DNA from: an uncultured Haemophilus sp.
GTDB taxonomy: Bacteria > Pseudomonadota > Gammaproteobacteria > Enterobacterales > Pasteurellaceae
NCBI GenBank assembly: GCA_959600045.1
Contig: CAUGKJ010000054.1
Location: forward strand, 1 to 6,343
Length of the DNA: 6,343 nt
Direction of reading: 5' to 3'
Positions 1 through 6,343 of the stretch are shown here, one piece after another. The position numbers and the translations under genes are program-made. The first letter of the stretch is position 1; each line of letters opens with the position of its first letter. Under the pieces are notes generated by a model that searched no databases, was not told the DNA's origin, and worked only from the letters and a program-made list of their open reading frames with translations.

Positions 1-140
1 TTCAAGAACAGCGGGAAGGATTTGCGATCAATTCCGTTATATTTGCGCAAGACGCGTTTTGCCTGATTCCAAAAATTCTCAATGCCGTTAATGTGGTTCT
101 GACGGTCTGCAAATTCCTTGGAATGGTTGATACGGTAATG
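1..140 (-). pseudogene. IS1595-family (IS1016/ISXO2-like) transposase, C-terminal fragment
   Basis: Read on the minus strand from about 140 down to 1, the frame gives HYRINHSKEFADRQNHING, then IENFWNQAKRVLRKYNGI, then DRKSFPLFL. This is the conserved C-terminal block of ISXO2-like DDE transposases (IS1595 family, including Haemophilus IS1016). The HINGIENFW stretch is the hallmark and carries the last acidic catalytic residue region. The fragment runs off the window at base 1, probably 10-20 codons before the natural end of the gene. On the N-terminal side, similarity stops at about codon 138-140. The frame stays open to a TAG at 207-209, but those residues do not look like transposase. The rest of the catalytic domain and the left-hand IS end are therefore missing, and the fragment cannot encode an active enzyme. 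The family call rests on recognised motifs, not on a search. Confidence 0.85.
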
Positions 141-287
141 GATAAAACCCATGTTACGGGTAATGAAGGTATCGTTGAACATGATCTCGATCGCACGATC
201 GACAATCTATGCTCGATTGCGTCTAAAAGTATGCATCATATCGATCGCCAAGTGATTGAAATTATGGTGAGTAAACCCTGTCCTTAA
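138..287 (+). pseudogene. cyuA: L-cysteine desulfidase CyuA/YhaM, 3'-terminal remnant
   Basis: The plus-strand frame ending at the TAA at 285-287 reads MDKTHVTGNEGIVEHDLDRT, then IDNLCSIASKSMHHIDRQ, then VIEIMVSKPCP. This matches closely, from memory, the C-terminus of Escherichia coli YhaM/CyuA (UPF0597, serine-dehydratase-alpha-like fold), which has VTGNEGIVAHD and a DRQIIEIMASK ending. CyuA degrades L-cysteine to pyruvate, ammonia and sulfide using an Fe-S cluster. The full protein is about 430 residues, so only about 11 percent remains. Upstream of about 138 the same frame is simply antisense to the transposase fragment, so the gene has no start and no catalytic part. A terminator lies 20 bases after the stop, as expected for the original gene end. 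The frame is otherwise uninterrupted, which suggests a fairly recent truncation. Confidence 0.8.
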
Positions 288-306
288 TAGCGTGGTAACT
301 TACGAT

Positions 307-351
307 AAAGTGCGGTCAGAAAATCACTCAAATTTCTGACCGCACTTTTTT
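307..351 (+). terminator. Intrinsic terminator made of an inverted uptake-signal pair
   Basis: A perfect 16-bp stem pairs 307-322 (AAAGTGCGGTCAGAAA) with 333-348, around a 10-base loop, and runs into six T residues at 346-351. Each arm holds one exact copy of the Haemophilus-type DNA uptake signal: 308-316 forward and 339-347 reverse. It lies just after the cyuA remnant and before tsuA, so it insulates tsuAB from upstream reading. The minus-strand side lacks a long T run, so it should work mainly in the plus direction. Confidence 0.9.
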
Positions 352-451
352 ATATCAAAAAAACATATTTTCTAGCTAAAAGTTATTGGCGTTATCTTCT
401 TCTTTTTTTAGAAAATACTGCCCTACTTAGTTCTAAAAGAAAGGAATATTT
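352..451 (+). promoter_or_regulatory. tsuA upstream region; promoter expected but not resolved
   Basis: These 100 AT-rich bases separate the terminator from tsuA and must hold the tsuAB promoter if the operon is independently transcribed. The best pieces I see are TTGGCG at 386-391 as a -35-like element and TAGAAA/AATACT at 409-419 as -10-like elements. The spacing or match is poor for either pairing, so no promoter is called. A good Shine-Dalgarno sequence, AAGGA at 441-445, sits 6 bases before the tsuA ATG. No clear operator or riboswitch was recognised. Confidence 0.35.
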
Positions 452-1492
452 ATGCTTTTAACCGGATTACTTTGCGGAATTTTACTCGGATTTGTCATGC
501 AGCGTGGGCGCTTTTGTATTACTGGCGCATTTCGCGATATGTATGTCACCCAAAATAACAAAATGTTTGTTGCCATTCTATTGGCAATGACCGTGCAATC
601 TATTGGTTTCTTTCTTTTAAAAGAAATCGGTGTATTAAATGTCGATCCAGCTGAAAATTTTGCCTTTTTAGCGGTGATTATCGGTGCCTTTGTGTTTGGT
701 ATCGGTATTGTTCTTGCTGGCGGTTGTGCAACAGGTACATGGTACCGCGCTGCAGAAGGCTTAGTCGGCAGTTGGGTTGCGTTATTCACTTATATGTTAT
801 TAAGTGCCATCATGCGTACTGGCCCATTAGGCGAATTCAATAAAACCTTACGCAGTATCAATATTGAACAACGCAATATTTACGACACATTCAGTATTTC
901 ACCTTGGTGGTTAGTCGCATTATTAACTTTAGTGACAGCTTTCTATGTGTACAAACATCTCAGCAAACCAAGCGGAATCGTCGCGGCATTAAAACCAAAG
1001 AAAACAGGGCTTGCCCACTTATTATTTGAAAAACGCTGGCACCCATTTTTCTCAGCCGTGTTAATCGGATTAATCGCGCTTGCCGCTTGGCCACTCAGTG
1101 TCGCTACTGGTCGTGAGTTTGGACTTGGGATCACTGGTCCATCCGCTAATATTATGCAATTCCTCGTTACTGGCGACGGTAAATTTATTAACTGGGGCGT
1201 ATTCTTAGTTTTAGGAATTTTTATTGGATCATTCATCGGCGCGAAAGCAAGCAATGAATTTCGTGTCCGCGTACCGGATGCCACCACGATTCTACGCAGC
1301 GGACTCGGCGGTATTCTTATGGGTATTGGCGCAACGCTTGCAGGTGGCTGTTCTATCGGTAATGGCTTAGTCGAAACCGCCTTTTTCTCTTGGCAAGGTT
1401 GGGTATCATTGCCCTTGATGATTCTCGGCACTTGGGTGGCCGCCTACTTCACCATTATTCGTCCACAACGTTTAAAATTATCAAAAGCATAG
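452..1492 (+). CDS. tsuA: Thiosulfate importer TsuA (YeeE/YedE family)
   Basis: This 346-residue inner-membrane protein is very close, from memory, to E. coli YeeE (352 residues), the TsuA channel-like importer that takes up thiosulfate for cysteine synthesis. It contains two copies of the sulf_transp (DUF395) repeat. The first has QRGRFC (Cys22) and the GGCATG motif (Cys92). The second has the GGCSIG motif (Cys300). These cysteines match those thought to pass thiosulfate across the membrane by transient S-H-S bonds. Hydrophobic segments lie at about 1-17, 38-58, 70-92, 102-124, 152-168, 199-217, 248-265, 284-302 and 316-335, with a basic loop at about 170-195. The ATG start is fixed by AAGGA 6 bases upstream and by alignment with YeeE. 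The stop is 8 bases before tsuB. Only four cysteines are present (8, 22, 92, 300). Selenium-linked YedE relatives exist, but the sequence fits YeeE much better. Confidence 0.92.
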   Translation: MLLTGLLCGILLGFVMQRGRFCITGAFRDMYVTQNNKMFVAILLAMTVQSIGFFLLKEIGVLNVDPAENFAFLAVIIGAFVFGIGIVLAGGCATGTWYRAAEGLVGSWVALFTYMLLSAIMRTGPLGEFNKTLRSINIEQRNIYDTFSISPWWLVALLTLVTAFYVYKHLSKPSGIVAALKPKKTGLAHLLFEKRWHPFFSAVLIGLIALAAWPLSVATGREFGLGITGPSANIMQFLVTGDGKFINWGVFLVLGIFIGSFIGAKASNEFRVRVPDATTILRSGLGGILMGIGATLAGGCSIGNGLVETAFFSWQGWVSLPLMILGTWVAAYFTIIRPQRLKLSKA

Positions 1493-1500
1493 GAGCTTAT

Positions 1501-1722
1501 ATGATCGTTAAATTACCTACACTTGGCCTTGTTTGCCCATTTCCTCTCGTTGAAGCTAAGGAAGCCATGGCTAAGTTAAATAAAGGCGATGGCCTAGAAA
1601 TTGAATTCGACTGCACCCAAGCCACTGAAGCCATTCCCGCTTGGGCAGCAGAAGAAGGCTATGAAGTCACAAACTTCGAGCAAATTGATGATGCAAAATG
1701 GTCAATCACGGTGATTAAATAA
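1501..1722 (+). CDS. tsuB: TusA-like thiosulfate-uptake partner TsuB (YeeD)
   Basis: This 73-residue protein of the TusA/SirA fold has the family CPxP motif as CPFP with Cys12, and a second conserved cysteine, Cys38, in FDCTQATEAIP. It matches, from memory, E. coli YeeD along its whole length, including the WSITV ending. YeeD pairs with YeeE: the TusA-type cysteine on the cytoplasmic side is thought to accept or process the incoming thiosulfate sulfur, driving uptake. The start at 1501 is chosen because AGGAG (1491-1495) lies 5 bases upstream and overlaps the tsuA stop. A longer in-frame reading from ATG 1390 would lie inside tsuA and add sequence foreign to the family. The 8-base gap to tsuA implies co-transcription and probably translational coupling. 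The gene ends against a terminator whose A run starts just after the TAA. Confidence 0.93.
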   Translation: MIVKLPTLGLVCPFPLVEAKEAMAKLNKGDGLEIEFDCTQATEAIPAWAAEEGYEVTNFEQIDDAKWSITVIK

Positions 1723-1725
1723 TAA

Positions 1726-1769
1726 AAAAGTGCGGTCAGAAAAATACATAAATTTCTGACCGCGCTTTT
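1726..1769. terminator. Bidirectional terminator from an inverted uptake-signal pair
   Basis: A 17-bp stem pairs 1726-1742 with 1753-1769, with one T-G wobble (1731/1764) and a 10-base loop. The left arm holds an exact uptake signal at 1728-1736. The right arm holds a one-mismatch copy at 1759-1767 (ACCGCGCTT instead of ACCGCACTT). In the plus direction it is followed by only four T residues and ends tsuAB. In the minus direction it is followed by six T residues (complement of A run 1724-1729) and ends nanQ, so it should be stronger that way. The stem is almost the same sequence as the terminator at 307-351. Confidence 0.88.
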
Positions 1770-1789
1770 GCTTTAATGAATCGAAATAA

Positions 1790-2266
<477 letters not shown>

Positions 2267-2320
2267 TTACGTATGTATTTGTATGAGAATATGATAACAA
2301 GTTGCTTATATTAAATAAAG

Positions 2321-2349
2321 TTACCAATAAATTTAAAACTCTGTATAAT
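2321..2349 (+). promoter_or_regulatory. Sigma-70 promoter for pnp
   Basis: TTACCA at 2321-2326 (4 of 6 to the consensus -35) is followed after exactly 17 bases by a perfect TATAAT at 2344-2349. Transcription would start at about 2355-2357. This is the best promoter match in the 242-base region between nanQ and pnp. Its predicted start coincides with the first base pairs of the long leader hairpin, which supports both calls. The minus-strand nanQ promoter must lie in the same AT-rich region, roughly 2270-2340, but no convincing one was found. Confidence 0.75.
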
Positions 2350-2354
2350 AAGCG

Positions 2355-2467
2355 AGCTTTATTTTCTGCATTAGCGTGCGGCTATCAAAAGAAATTTTTA
2401 AACGCCAAAAGTGCGGTCATTTTTTCGAGAGATTTCTTTTGCTAGTCGCAATCTGGAAAATAAAGCT
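2355..2467 (+). promoter_or_regulatory. pnp leader hairpin, probable RNase III/PNPase autoregulatory element
   Basis: A very long imperfect stem-loop fills most of the pnp leader. The base is a perfect 12-bp helix, 2355-2366 with 2456-2467 (AGCTTTATTTTC and its complement). After a small asymmetric internal loop, an upper helix pairs 2377-2399 with 2428-2450, including ten consecutive pairs at 2386-2395/2432-2441, a single T-C mismatch (2385/2442) and a few G-U pairs. The apical loop, about 2400-2427, carries an uptake signal at 2409-2417. In E. coli, RNase III cuts a comparable duplex in the pnp leader and PNPase then removes the short strand, destabilising its own mRNA. That control is established for E. 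coli; here it is inferred from position and structure. The hairpin ends 32 bases before the start codon and leaves the ribosome site free. Confidence 0.75.
2409..2417 (+). repeat. DNA uptake signal sequence (Haemophilus type)
   Basis: An exact AAGTGCGGT core is followed by CAT and a T run, matching the extended signal, in which AT-rich tracts follow the core. It is a single copy, not an inverted pair, and falls in the apical loop of the pnp leader hairpin. Such signals mark DNA for uptake during natural transformation in Haemophilus and Aggregatibacter. Confidence 0.92.
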
Positions 2468-2499
2468 TTGTTTTAAATATTATTTTGAAGGAAAACATT

Positions 2500-4638
2500 G
2501 TGAATCCAATTGTTAAACAATTTAAATACGGTCAACACACCGTAACCCTAGAAACCGGCGCAATTGCACGTCAAGCAACTGCTGCGGTCATGGCAAGCAT
2601 GGACGATACCACGGTATTCGTGACTGTTGTTGCTAAAAAAGATGTGAAAGAAGGTCAAGACTTCTTCCCATTAACCGTAAACTATCAAGAGCGTACTTAT
2701 GCGGCGGGTAAAATCCCTGGTGGTTTCTTCAAACGTGAAGGTCGTCCATCTGAAGGCGAGACTTTAATTGCACGTTTAATCGATCGTCCAATTCGCCCAT
2801 TATTCCCAGAAGGTTTCTTTAACGAAATCCAAGTTGTGGCAACTGTAGTTTCTGTAAACCCACAAATCAGCCCTGACTTAGTGGCAATGATCGGTGCTTC
2901 TGCAGCATTAACCTTATCTGGTGTACCTTTCAATGGTCCTATCGGTGCAGCACGCGTTGGTTTTATCGACAACCAATTCGTATTAAACCCAACTATGGCT
3001 GAGCAAAAACAAAGCCGTTTAGACTTAGTGGTTGCAGGTACTGACAAAGCCGTATTAATGGTTGAATCTGAAGCAGACATTTTAACTGAAGAACAAATGT
3101 TAGCGGCGGTAGTATTCGGTCATCAACAACAACAAGTTGTGATTGAAGCAATCAAAGAATTTGCAAAAGAAGCGGGCAAACCACGTTGGGATTGGGTTGC
3201 GCCACAACCAAACACAGATTTAATCAACAAAGTGAAAGCGATTGCTGAAGCACGTTTAGGCGATGCATACCGCATTACTGAAAAACAAGCACGTTACGAA
3301 CAAATCGATGCAATTAAAGCGGATGTGATTGCACAAATCACAGCAGAAGATGAAGAGATCAGCGAAGGTAAAATCGTGGATATCTTTACCACACTTGAAA
3401 GCCAAATCGTTCGTGGTCGAATCATTGCAGGTGAGCCACGTATTGATGGCCGTACTGTCGATACCGTTCGTGCATTAGACATTTGTACTGGTGTATTACC
3501 ACGTACTCACGGTTCTGCAATTTTCACCCGTGGTGAAACGCAAGCATTAGCCGTAGCGACTTTAGGTACTGAACGTGATGCACAAATCATTGATGAATTA
3601 ACGGGTGAACGTCAAGATCACTTCTTATTCCACTACAACTTCCCTCCATACTCTGTAGGTGAAACCGGTATGATTGGCTCACCAAAACGTCGTGAAATCG
3701 GTCACGGTCGTTTAGCAAAACGTGGTGTAGCGGCTGTTATGCCAAGTCTTGCGGAATTCCCGTATGTCGTGCGTGTAGTATCTGAAATCACTGAATCTAA
3801 CGGTTCTTCTTCTATGGCATCTGTGTGTGGTGCGTCTTTAGCATTAATGGATGCGGGCGTTCCAATCAAAGCTGCTGTTGCGGGTATTGCAATGGGCTTA
3901 GTGAAAGAAGAAGAAAAATTTGTGGTTCTTTCCGATATCTTAGGTGATGAAGACCACTTAGGTGATATGGACTTTAAAGTGGCTGGTACACGTGAAGGTG
4001 TCACTGCACTTCAAATGGACATCAAAATTGAAGGTATCACCCCTGAAATTATGCAAATTGCATTAAACCAAGCGAAAGGTGCACGTATGCACATTCTTGG
4101 CGTAATGGAACAAGCAATCCCTGCACCACGTGCAGATATTTCTGACTACGCGCCGCGTATTCACACCATGAAAATTGATCCGAAGAAAATTAAAGATGTT
4201 ATCGGTAAAGGTGGTGCAACTATCCGTGCATTAACTGAAGAAACTGGTACTTCTATCGATATCGATGATGATGGTACAGTGAAAATCGCCGCAGTAGATA
4301 GCAGCGCAGCAAAAAACGTGATGGCGCGTATTGAAGAAATCGTTGCTGAAGTTGAAGCGGGTGCAATTTACAAAGGTAAAGTGACTCGTCTTGCTGACTT
4401 CGGTGCATTCGTCGCTATCGTTGGAAATAAAGAAGGTTTAGTTCATATTTCTCAAATCGCAGAAGAACGCGTAGAGAAAGTGAGTGATTATCTTCAAGTT
4501 GGTCAAGAAGTGACGGTTAAAGTGGTTGAAATCGATCGTCAAGGTCGTATCCGCTTAACCATGAAAGATCTTGCACCAAAACAAGAAACTGAAGCAGAAT
4601 CTGCACCTGCAGAAGATATTTCAGAAGAACAAGAATAA
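2500..4638 (+). CDS. pnp: Polynucleotide phosphorylase (PNPase)
   Basis: This is a 712-residue 3'-to-5' phosphorolytic exoribonuclease and RNA-degradosome-type enzyme of the cytoplasm, which works as a trimer. Two RNase PH-like domains (about 1-215 and 305-545) flank an alpha-helical linker. The second holds the catalytic residues Asp485, Asp491 and Lys493 in the [12 protein letters not shown] block, equivalent to E. coli 486, 492 and 494. A KH domain follows with its IGKGG loop at 568-572, then an S1 domain at about 621-690 and an acidic tail ending SEEQE. The start is the GTG at 2500: the protein then begins MNPIVKQF like known PNPases, and GAAGGA (2487-2492) sits 7 bases upstream as ribosome site. 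An in-frame TTG at 2485 lies just before that site and is not the start. It is complete with no missing motif. It has its own promoter and a regulatory leader, and is followed by nlpI and deaD. Confidence 0.97.
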   Translation: MNPIVKQFKYGQHTVTLETGAIARQATAAVMASMDDTTVFVTVVAKKDVKEGQDFFPLTVNYQERTYAAGKIPGGFFKREGRPSEGETLIARLIDRPIRPLFPEGFFNEIQVVATVVSVNPQISPDLVAMIGASAALTLSGVPFNGPIGAARVGFIDNQFVLNPTMAEQKQSRLDLVVAGTDKAVLMVESEADILTEEQMLAAVVFGHQQQQVVIEAIKEFAKEAGKPRWDWVAPQPNTDLINKVKAIAEARLGDAYRITEKQARYEQIDAIKADVIAQITAEDEEISEGKIVDIFTTLESQIVRGRIIAGEPRIDGRTVDTVRALDICTGVLPRTHGSAIFTRGETQALAVATLGTERDAQIIDELTGERQDHFLFHYNFPPYSVGETGMIGSPKRREIGHGRLAKRGVAAVMPSLAEFPYVVRVVSEITESNGSSSMASVCGASLALMDAGVPIKAAVAGIAMGLVKEEEKFVVLSDILGDEDHLGDMDFKVAGTREGVTALQMDIKIEGITPEIMQIALNQAKGARMHILGVMEQAIPAPRADISDYAPRIHTMKIDPKKIKDVIGKGGATIRALTEETGTSIDIDDDGTVKIAAVDSSAAKNVMARIEEIVAEVEAGAIYKGKVTRLADFGAFVAIVGNKEGLVHISQIAEERVEKVSDYLQVGQEVTVKVVEIDRQGRIRLTMKDLAPKQETEAESAPAEDISEEQE

Positions 4639-4645
4639 TCTCACA

Positions 4646-4677
4646 GGGTGTGTGAATTCGATTTACACACCCGTTTT
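4646..4677 (+). terminator. Hairpin between pnp and nlpI, probable partial terminator
   Basis: The stem GGGTGTGTGAAT at 4646-4657 pairs with 4661-4672 (12 bp with one G-U pair) around a 3-base loop. It is followed by G and only four T residues at 4674-4677. The helix is strong but the T tract is short, so it may be a leaky terminator or an mRNA 3'-end stabiliser. It would protect the pnp message while letting some transcripts continue into nlpI, which starts 30 bases further on. Confidence 0.7.
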
Positions 4678-4702
4678 GATTATCAAACTAACTTATAAAA
4701 CA

Positions 4703-5644
4703 ATGCAGTATTTTCGGTTATTCCGTTTTCTAGTTTCGTTGTCTAGCCTAAGTGTGATTTTATTTATTTCCGGTTGTGTACAATCGGGAAACGTGTTTGT
4801 CGCACCAAATAAAGTTGTGCTCGCGGATCAAACGCCGAATACGCACTTCGAACAAGAAGTGATGATTACCCGAATCGGGCAAGTTTTATTAGTTGGAAAA
4901 ATGAGTAATGAAGAACGGGCGACGCTTCACTTTGAACGTGGCGTATTATACGATTCCCTCGGTTTATGGGGCCTCGCGCGTTATGACTTTACACAAGCCC
5001 TTGCATTACAGCCAAAGATGGCTTCCGTTTACAATTATTTAGGGCTTTACTTACTGCTTGAAGAAGATTACGACAGTGCATTAGAAACCTTTAATGCGGT
5101 GTTTGAATTGGACCCAAGTTATGACTATACCCATCTTAATCGTGGTTTAAATTTTTATTACGTCGAACGCTATAATCTTGCTGAAGACGATTTTATGAAG
5201 TTTTATGAAGCCGATACCAAAGATCCTTATCGCGTACTCTGGCTCTATTTGAACGAACAAAAATTAAAACCACAAGAAGCCCATGCCAACCTTGTTGAAC
5301 GAGCTAAAGGGCTATCTAAGGACTTCTGGGGAACAAATATCGTTCAATACTATTTAGGTAATATTTCCGTGAGTGACTTGCAAGAGCGGGCAACCAAATT
5401 TGCAGAAAACTCGCAACAATATGCAGAAATATTAACCGAAACCTACTTTTATCTAGCAAAACAAAAACTCAATTTGGGGCAAGTTGATGAAGCTGCGGCT
5501 TTATTCAAACTCGCTATTGCGAATCAGGTATATAACTTTGTTGAGTATCGTTTTGCCGTGTTAGAGCTGATGAAATTGAAGCCAGCTCAAACTGACGACG
5601 AAAAAGAAGAAAAAAGTGCGGTCAAAAAATCAGCTGTTTTCTAG
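4703..5644 (+). CDS. nlpI: TPR-repeat outer-membrane lipoprotein NlpI
   Basis: This 313-residue lipoprotein is homologous to E. coli NlpI (294 residues), an outer-membrane adaptor that brings the protease Prc to peptidoglycan endopeptidases such as MepS and scaffolds cell-wall enzymes. The signal peptide has basic residues at 5 and 8, a hydrophobic core at about 9-22, and a lipobox ISGC, making Cys25 the lipidated N-terminus of the mature form. Three TPR units are visible at about 73-104 (ERGVLYDSLG), 107-138 (YNYLGLYLLLEEDYDSA) and 141-174 (LNRGLNFYY), with a further TPR-like region near the C-terminus (DEAAALFKLAIAN). The start at 4703 is set by the signal peptide. A longer frame open from 4571 begins inside pnp and adds no signal sequence. 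No Shine-Dalgarno is evident. The C-terminal tail, KSAVKKSAVF (304-313), is partly encoded by an uptake signal. Order pnp-nlpI-deaD matches enterobacteria. Confidence 0.94.
   Translation: MQYFRLFRFLVSLSSLSVILFISGCVQSGNVFVAPNKVVLADQTPNTHFEQEVMITRIGQVLLVGKMSNEERATLHFERGVLYDSLGLWGLARYDFTQALALQPKMASVYNYLGLYLLLEEDYDSALETFNAVFELDPSYDYTHLNRGLNFYYVERYNLAEDDFMKFYEADTKDPYRVLWLYLNEQKLKPQEAHANLVERAKGLSKDFWGTNIVQYYLGNISVSDLQERATKFAENSQQYAEILTETYFYLAKQKLNLGQVDEAAALFKLAIANQVYNFVEYRFAVLELMKLKPAQTDDEKEEKSAVKKSAVF
5614..5622 (+). repeat. DNA uptake signal inside the nlpI 3' end
   Basis: An exact AAGTGCGGT core is followed by CAAAAAAT, the AT-rich extension typical of the Haemophilus signal. It lies within codons 304-307 of nlpI and is translated as Lys-Ser-Ala-Val, ahead of the last six codons. 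Placing the signal in a dispensable C-terminal tail would limit its cost to protein function. Confidence 0.92.
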
Positions 5645-5676
5645 ACCTGCCTCTTTCTTTTGTAACAAATAAACCT

Positions 5677-5696
5677 GAAAGCGAAATTGAGCTTTC
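5677..5696 (+). other. Weak hairpin in the nlpI-deaD gap
   Basis: GAAAGC at 5677-5682 pairs with GCTTTC at 5691-5696 around an 8-base loop. No T run follows, so it is a poor terminator. It may be a minor structure in the deaD leader or chance. No convincing separate promoter for deaD was found in the 75-base gap, although TATATT at 5703-5708 resembles a -10 element without a matching -35. Confidence 0.3.
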
Positions 5697-5719
5697 CTTA
5701 CTTATATTCGAGTATTTTA

Positions 5720-6343
5720 ATGACAGACAAAATCACTTTTAATGATTTAGGCTTGCCTGAATTCATTCTAAAAGCCGTTTCTGACCTTGGTTTTGAAACA
5801 CCTTCGCCAATCCAACAAGCTTGTATTCCTGCTCTTCTAGAAGGCAGAGATGTACTTGGTATGGCACAAACTGGTAGTGGTAAAACTGCCGCATTCTCTT
5901 TACCTATTTTGGCAAAAATTGATCCTGCCGCAAAACATCCACAATTATTGGTGATGGCACCAACCCGTGAACTTGCCATTCAAGTTGCTGATGCTTGTGA
6001 ACATTTCATGAAATATGCAAAAGGCATCAACATCGTGACCCTTTATGGTGGTCAACGCTATGACATTCAATTACGTGCATTAAAACAAGGTGCACAAGTT
6101 GTTGTAGGTACACCGGGTCGTATTTTGGATCACATCCGTCGTAACACATTAAATCTTTCTGAATTAAAAGCGATCGTTCTTGATGAAGCCGATGAGATGC
6201 TTCGCATGGGCTTTATTGACGATGTAGAAACCGTTATGGCTGAATTACCGGAAGAACACCAAACTGCCCTTTTCTCAGCGACTATGCCTGAACCAATTCG
6301 TCGTATCACAAAACGCTTCATGAACAATCCACAAGAAGTGAAA
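5720..6343 (+). CDS. deaD: DEAD-box ATP-dependent RNA helicase DeaD/CsdA, N-terminal part
   Basis: The first 208 codons of a DEAD-box RNA helicase are present; the reading frame is open at the window edge. Motifs in order are: Q motif around Gly24-Phe25 and PSPIQ (28-32), Walker A AQTGSGKT (49-56), PTRELA (81-86), TPGR (131-134), DEAD (155-158) and SAT (186-188). These complete the first RecA-like domain; the second RecA domain and the C-terminal RNA-binding region lie beyond the window. DeaD/CsdA unwinds structured RNA, helps ribosome assembly in the cold and can assist RNA decay with PNPase, whose gene is two loci upstream. Stretches such as LYGGQRYD and [12 protein letters not shown] favour DeaD over SrmB, RhlB or RhlE. 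The start ATG follows only a weak GAG (5710-5712 region) 7 bases upstream; no better in-frame start exists nearby. Confidence 0.95.
   Translation, partial: MTDKITFNDLGLPEFILKAVSDLGFETPSPIQQACIPALLEGRDVLGMAQTGSGKTAAFSLPILAKIDPAAKHPQLLVMAPTRELAIQVADACEHFMKYAKGINIVTLYGGQRYDIQLRALKQGAQVVVGTPGRILDHIRRNTLNLSELKAIVLDEADEMLRMGFIDDVETVMAELPEEHQTALFSATMPEPIRRITKRFMNNPQEVK

Noticed and set aside
93..137. ATG at 93 as the start of a 64-residue protein ending at 287
   Set aside because: Its first 15 codons are antisense to the transposase; only from about 138 does the frame look like CyuA, so this is a chance start at a junction, not a gene.
2..205. Minus-strand open frame of 67 codons at the left edge
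   Set aside because: It is a different minus-strand frame from the one that reads as transposase and resembles nothing; it is a shadow of the transposase fragment.
433..789. 118-codon minus-strand frame
   Set aside because: It is antisense to the start of tsuA and its ribosome-binding region, has a low-complexity composition and no recognisable domain.
943..1431. 162-codon minus-strand frame
   Set aside because: It lies wholly antisense to tsuA, which has clear family motifs, and has no ribosome site or recognisable product.
2471..2486. AT-rich TATTAT-like stretch as a second pnp promoter
   Set aside because: No -35 element at suitable spacing, and it would start transcription at or within the ribosome site.
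2485..2499. TTG at 2485 as a longer pnp start
   Set aside because: It overlaps the GAAGGA ribosome site used by the GTG at 2500, and the extra residues are absent from known PNPases.
2697..3080. Minus-strand frames inside pnp (also 3294-3482 and 3702-4004)
   Set aside because: These are shadows of the strongly codon-biased pnp gene, with no start signals or domain similarity.
4571..4702. ATG at 4571 as the nlpI start
   Set aside because: It lies inside pnp in another frame and would bury the lipoprotein signal peptide about 44 residues in; the ATG at 4703 gives a normal signal and lipobox.
5698..5979. Minus-strand frames opposite deaD (also 6130-6327)
   Set aside because: They are antisense to the conserved helicase motifs and not credible genes.

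Overview
The window is a piece of a gamma-proteobacterial chromosome, almost certainly from the Pasteurellaceae. It carries the 9-base DNA uptake signal AAGTGCGGT several times: alone at 2409-2417 and 5614-5622, and as inverted pairs at about 308/339 and 1728/1759. I saw no copy of the other family dialect, ACAAGCGGT. That dialect, the AT-rich codon use, and protein sequences that match my memory of Haemophilus influenzae point to Haemophilus or a close relative such as Aggregatibacter. This species call is an inference from memory; no search was run.

Left end (1-351): a broken junction. Bases 1 to about 140 encode, on the minus strand, the C-terminal part of an IS1595-family (IS1016/ISXO2-like) transposase. 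From about 138 the plus strand encodes only the last 49 residues of a CyuA/YhaM-type L-cysteine desulfidase. Both fragments have lost their N-terminal parts at the same point. A strong terminator built from two inverted uptake signals follows.

Sulfur region (352-1769): tsuA (yeeE) and tsuB (yeeD), a thiosulfate importer and its TusA-like partner, form a tight two-gene operon. It ends in a second uptake-signal terminator that also serves the convergent nanQ.

Middle (1790-2499): nanQ (yhcH) on the minus strand, encoding an N-acetylneuraminate anomerase-type protein. A divergent intergenic region follows, with a good sigma-70 promoter for pnp and a long leader hairpin that starts essentially at the predicted transcript 5' end. 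That hairpin is the probable RNase III/PNPase autoregulation element.

Right part (2500-6343): the RNA-decay cluster pnp - nlpI - deaD, in the same order as in enterobacteria but without rpsO in front. It encodes polynucleotide phosphorylase, a TPR outer-membrane lipoprotein and a DEAD-box RNA helicase cut by the window edge. PNPase and DeaD act together in structured-RNA turnover. A hairpin between pnp and nlpI probably tunes read-through.

No wholly new system is visible. The most noteworthy items are the 5'-terminal pnp leader hairpin with an uptake signal in its apical region, the transposase/cyuA junction beside a thiosulfate uptake operon, and an uptake signal translated as the C-terminal tail of NlpI.
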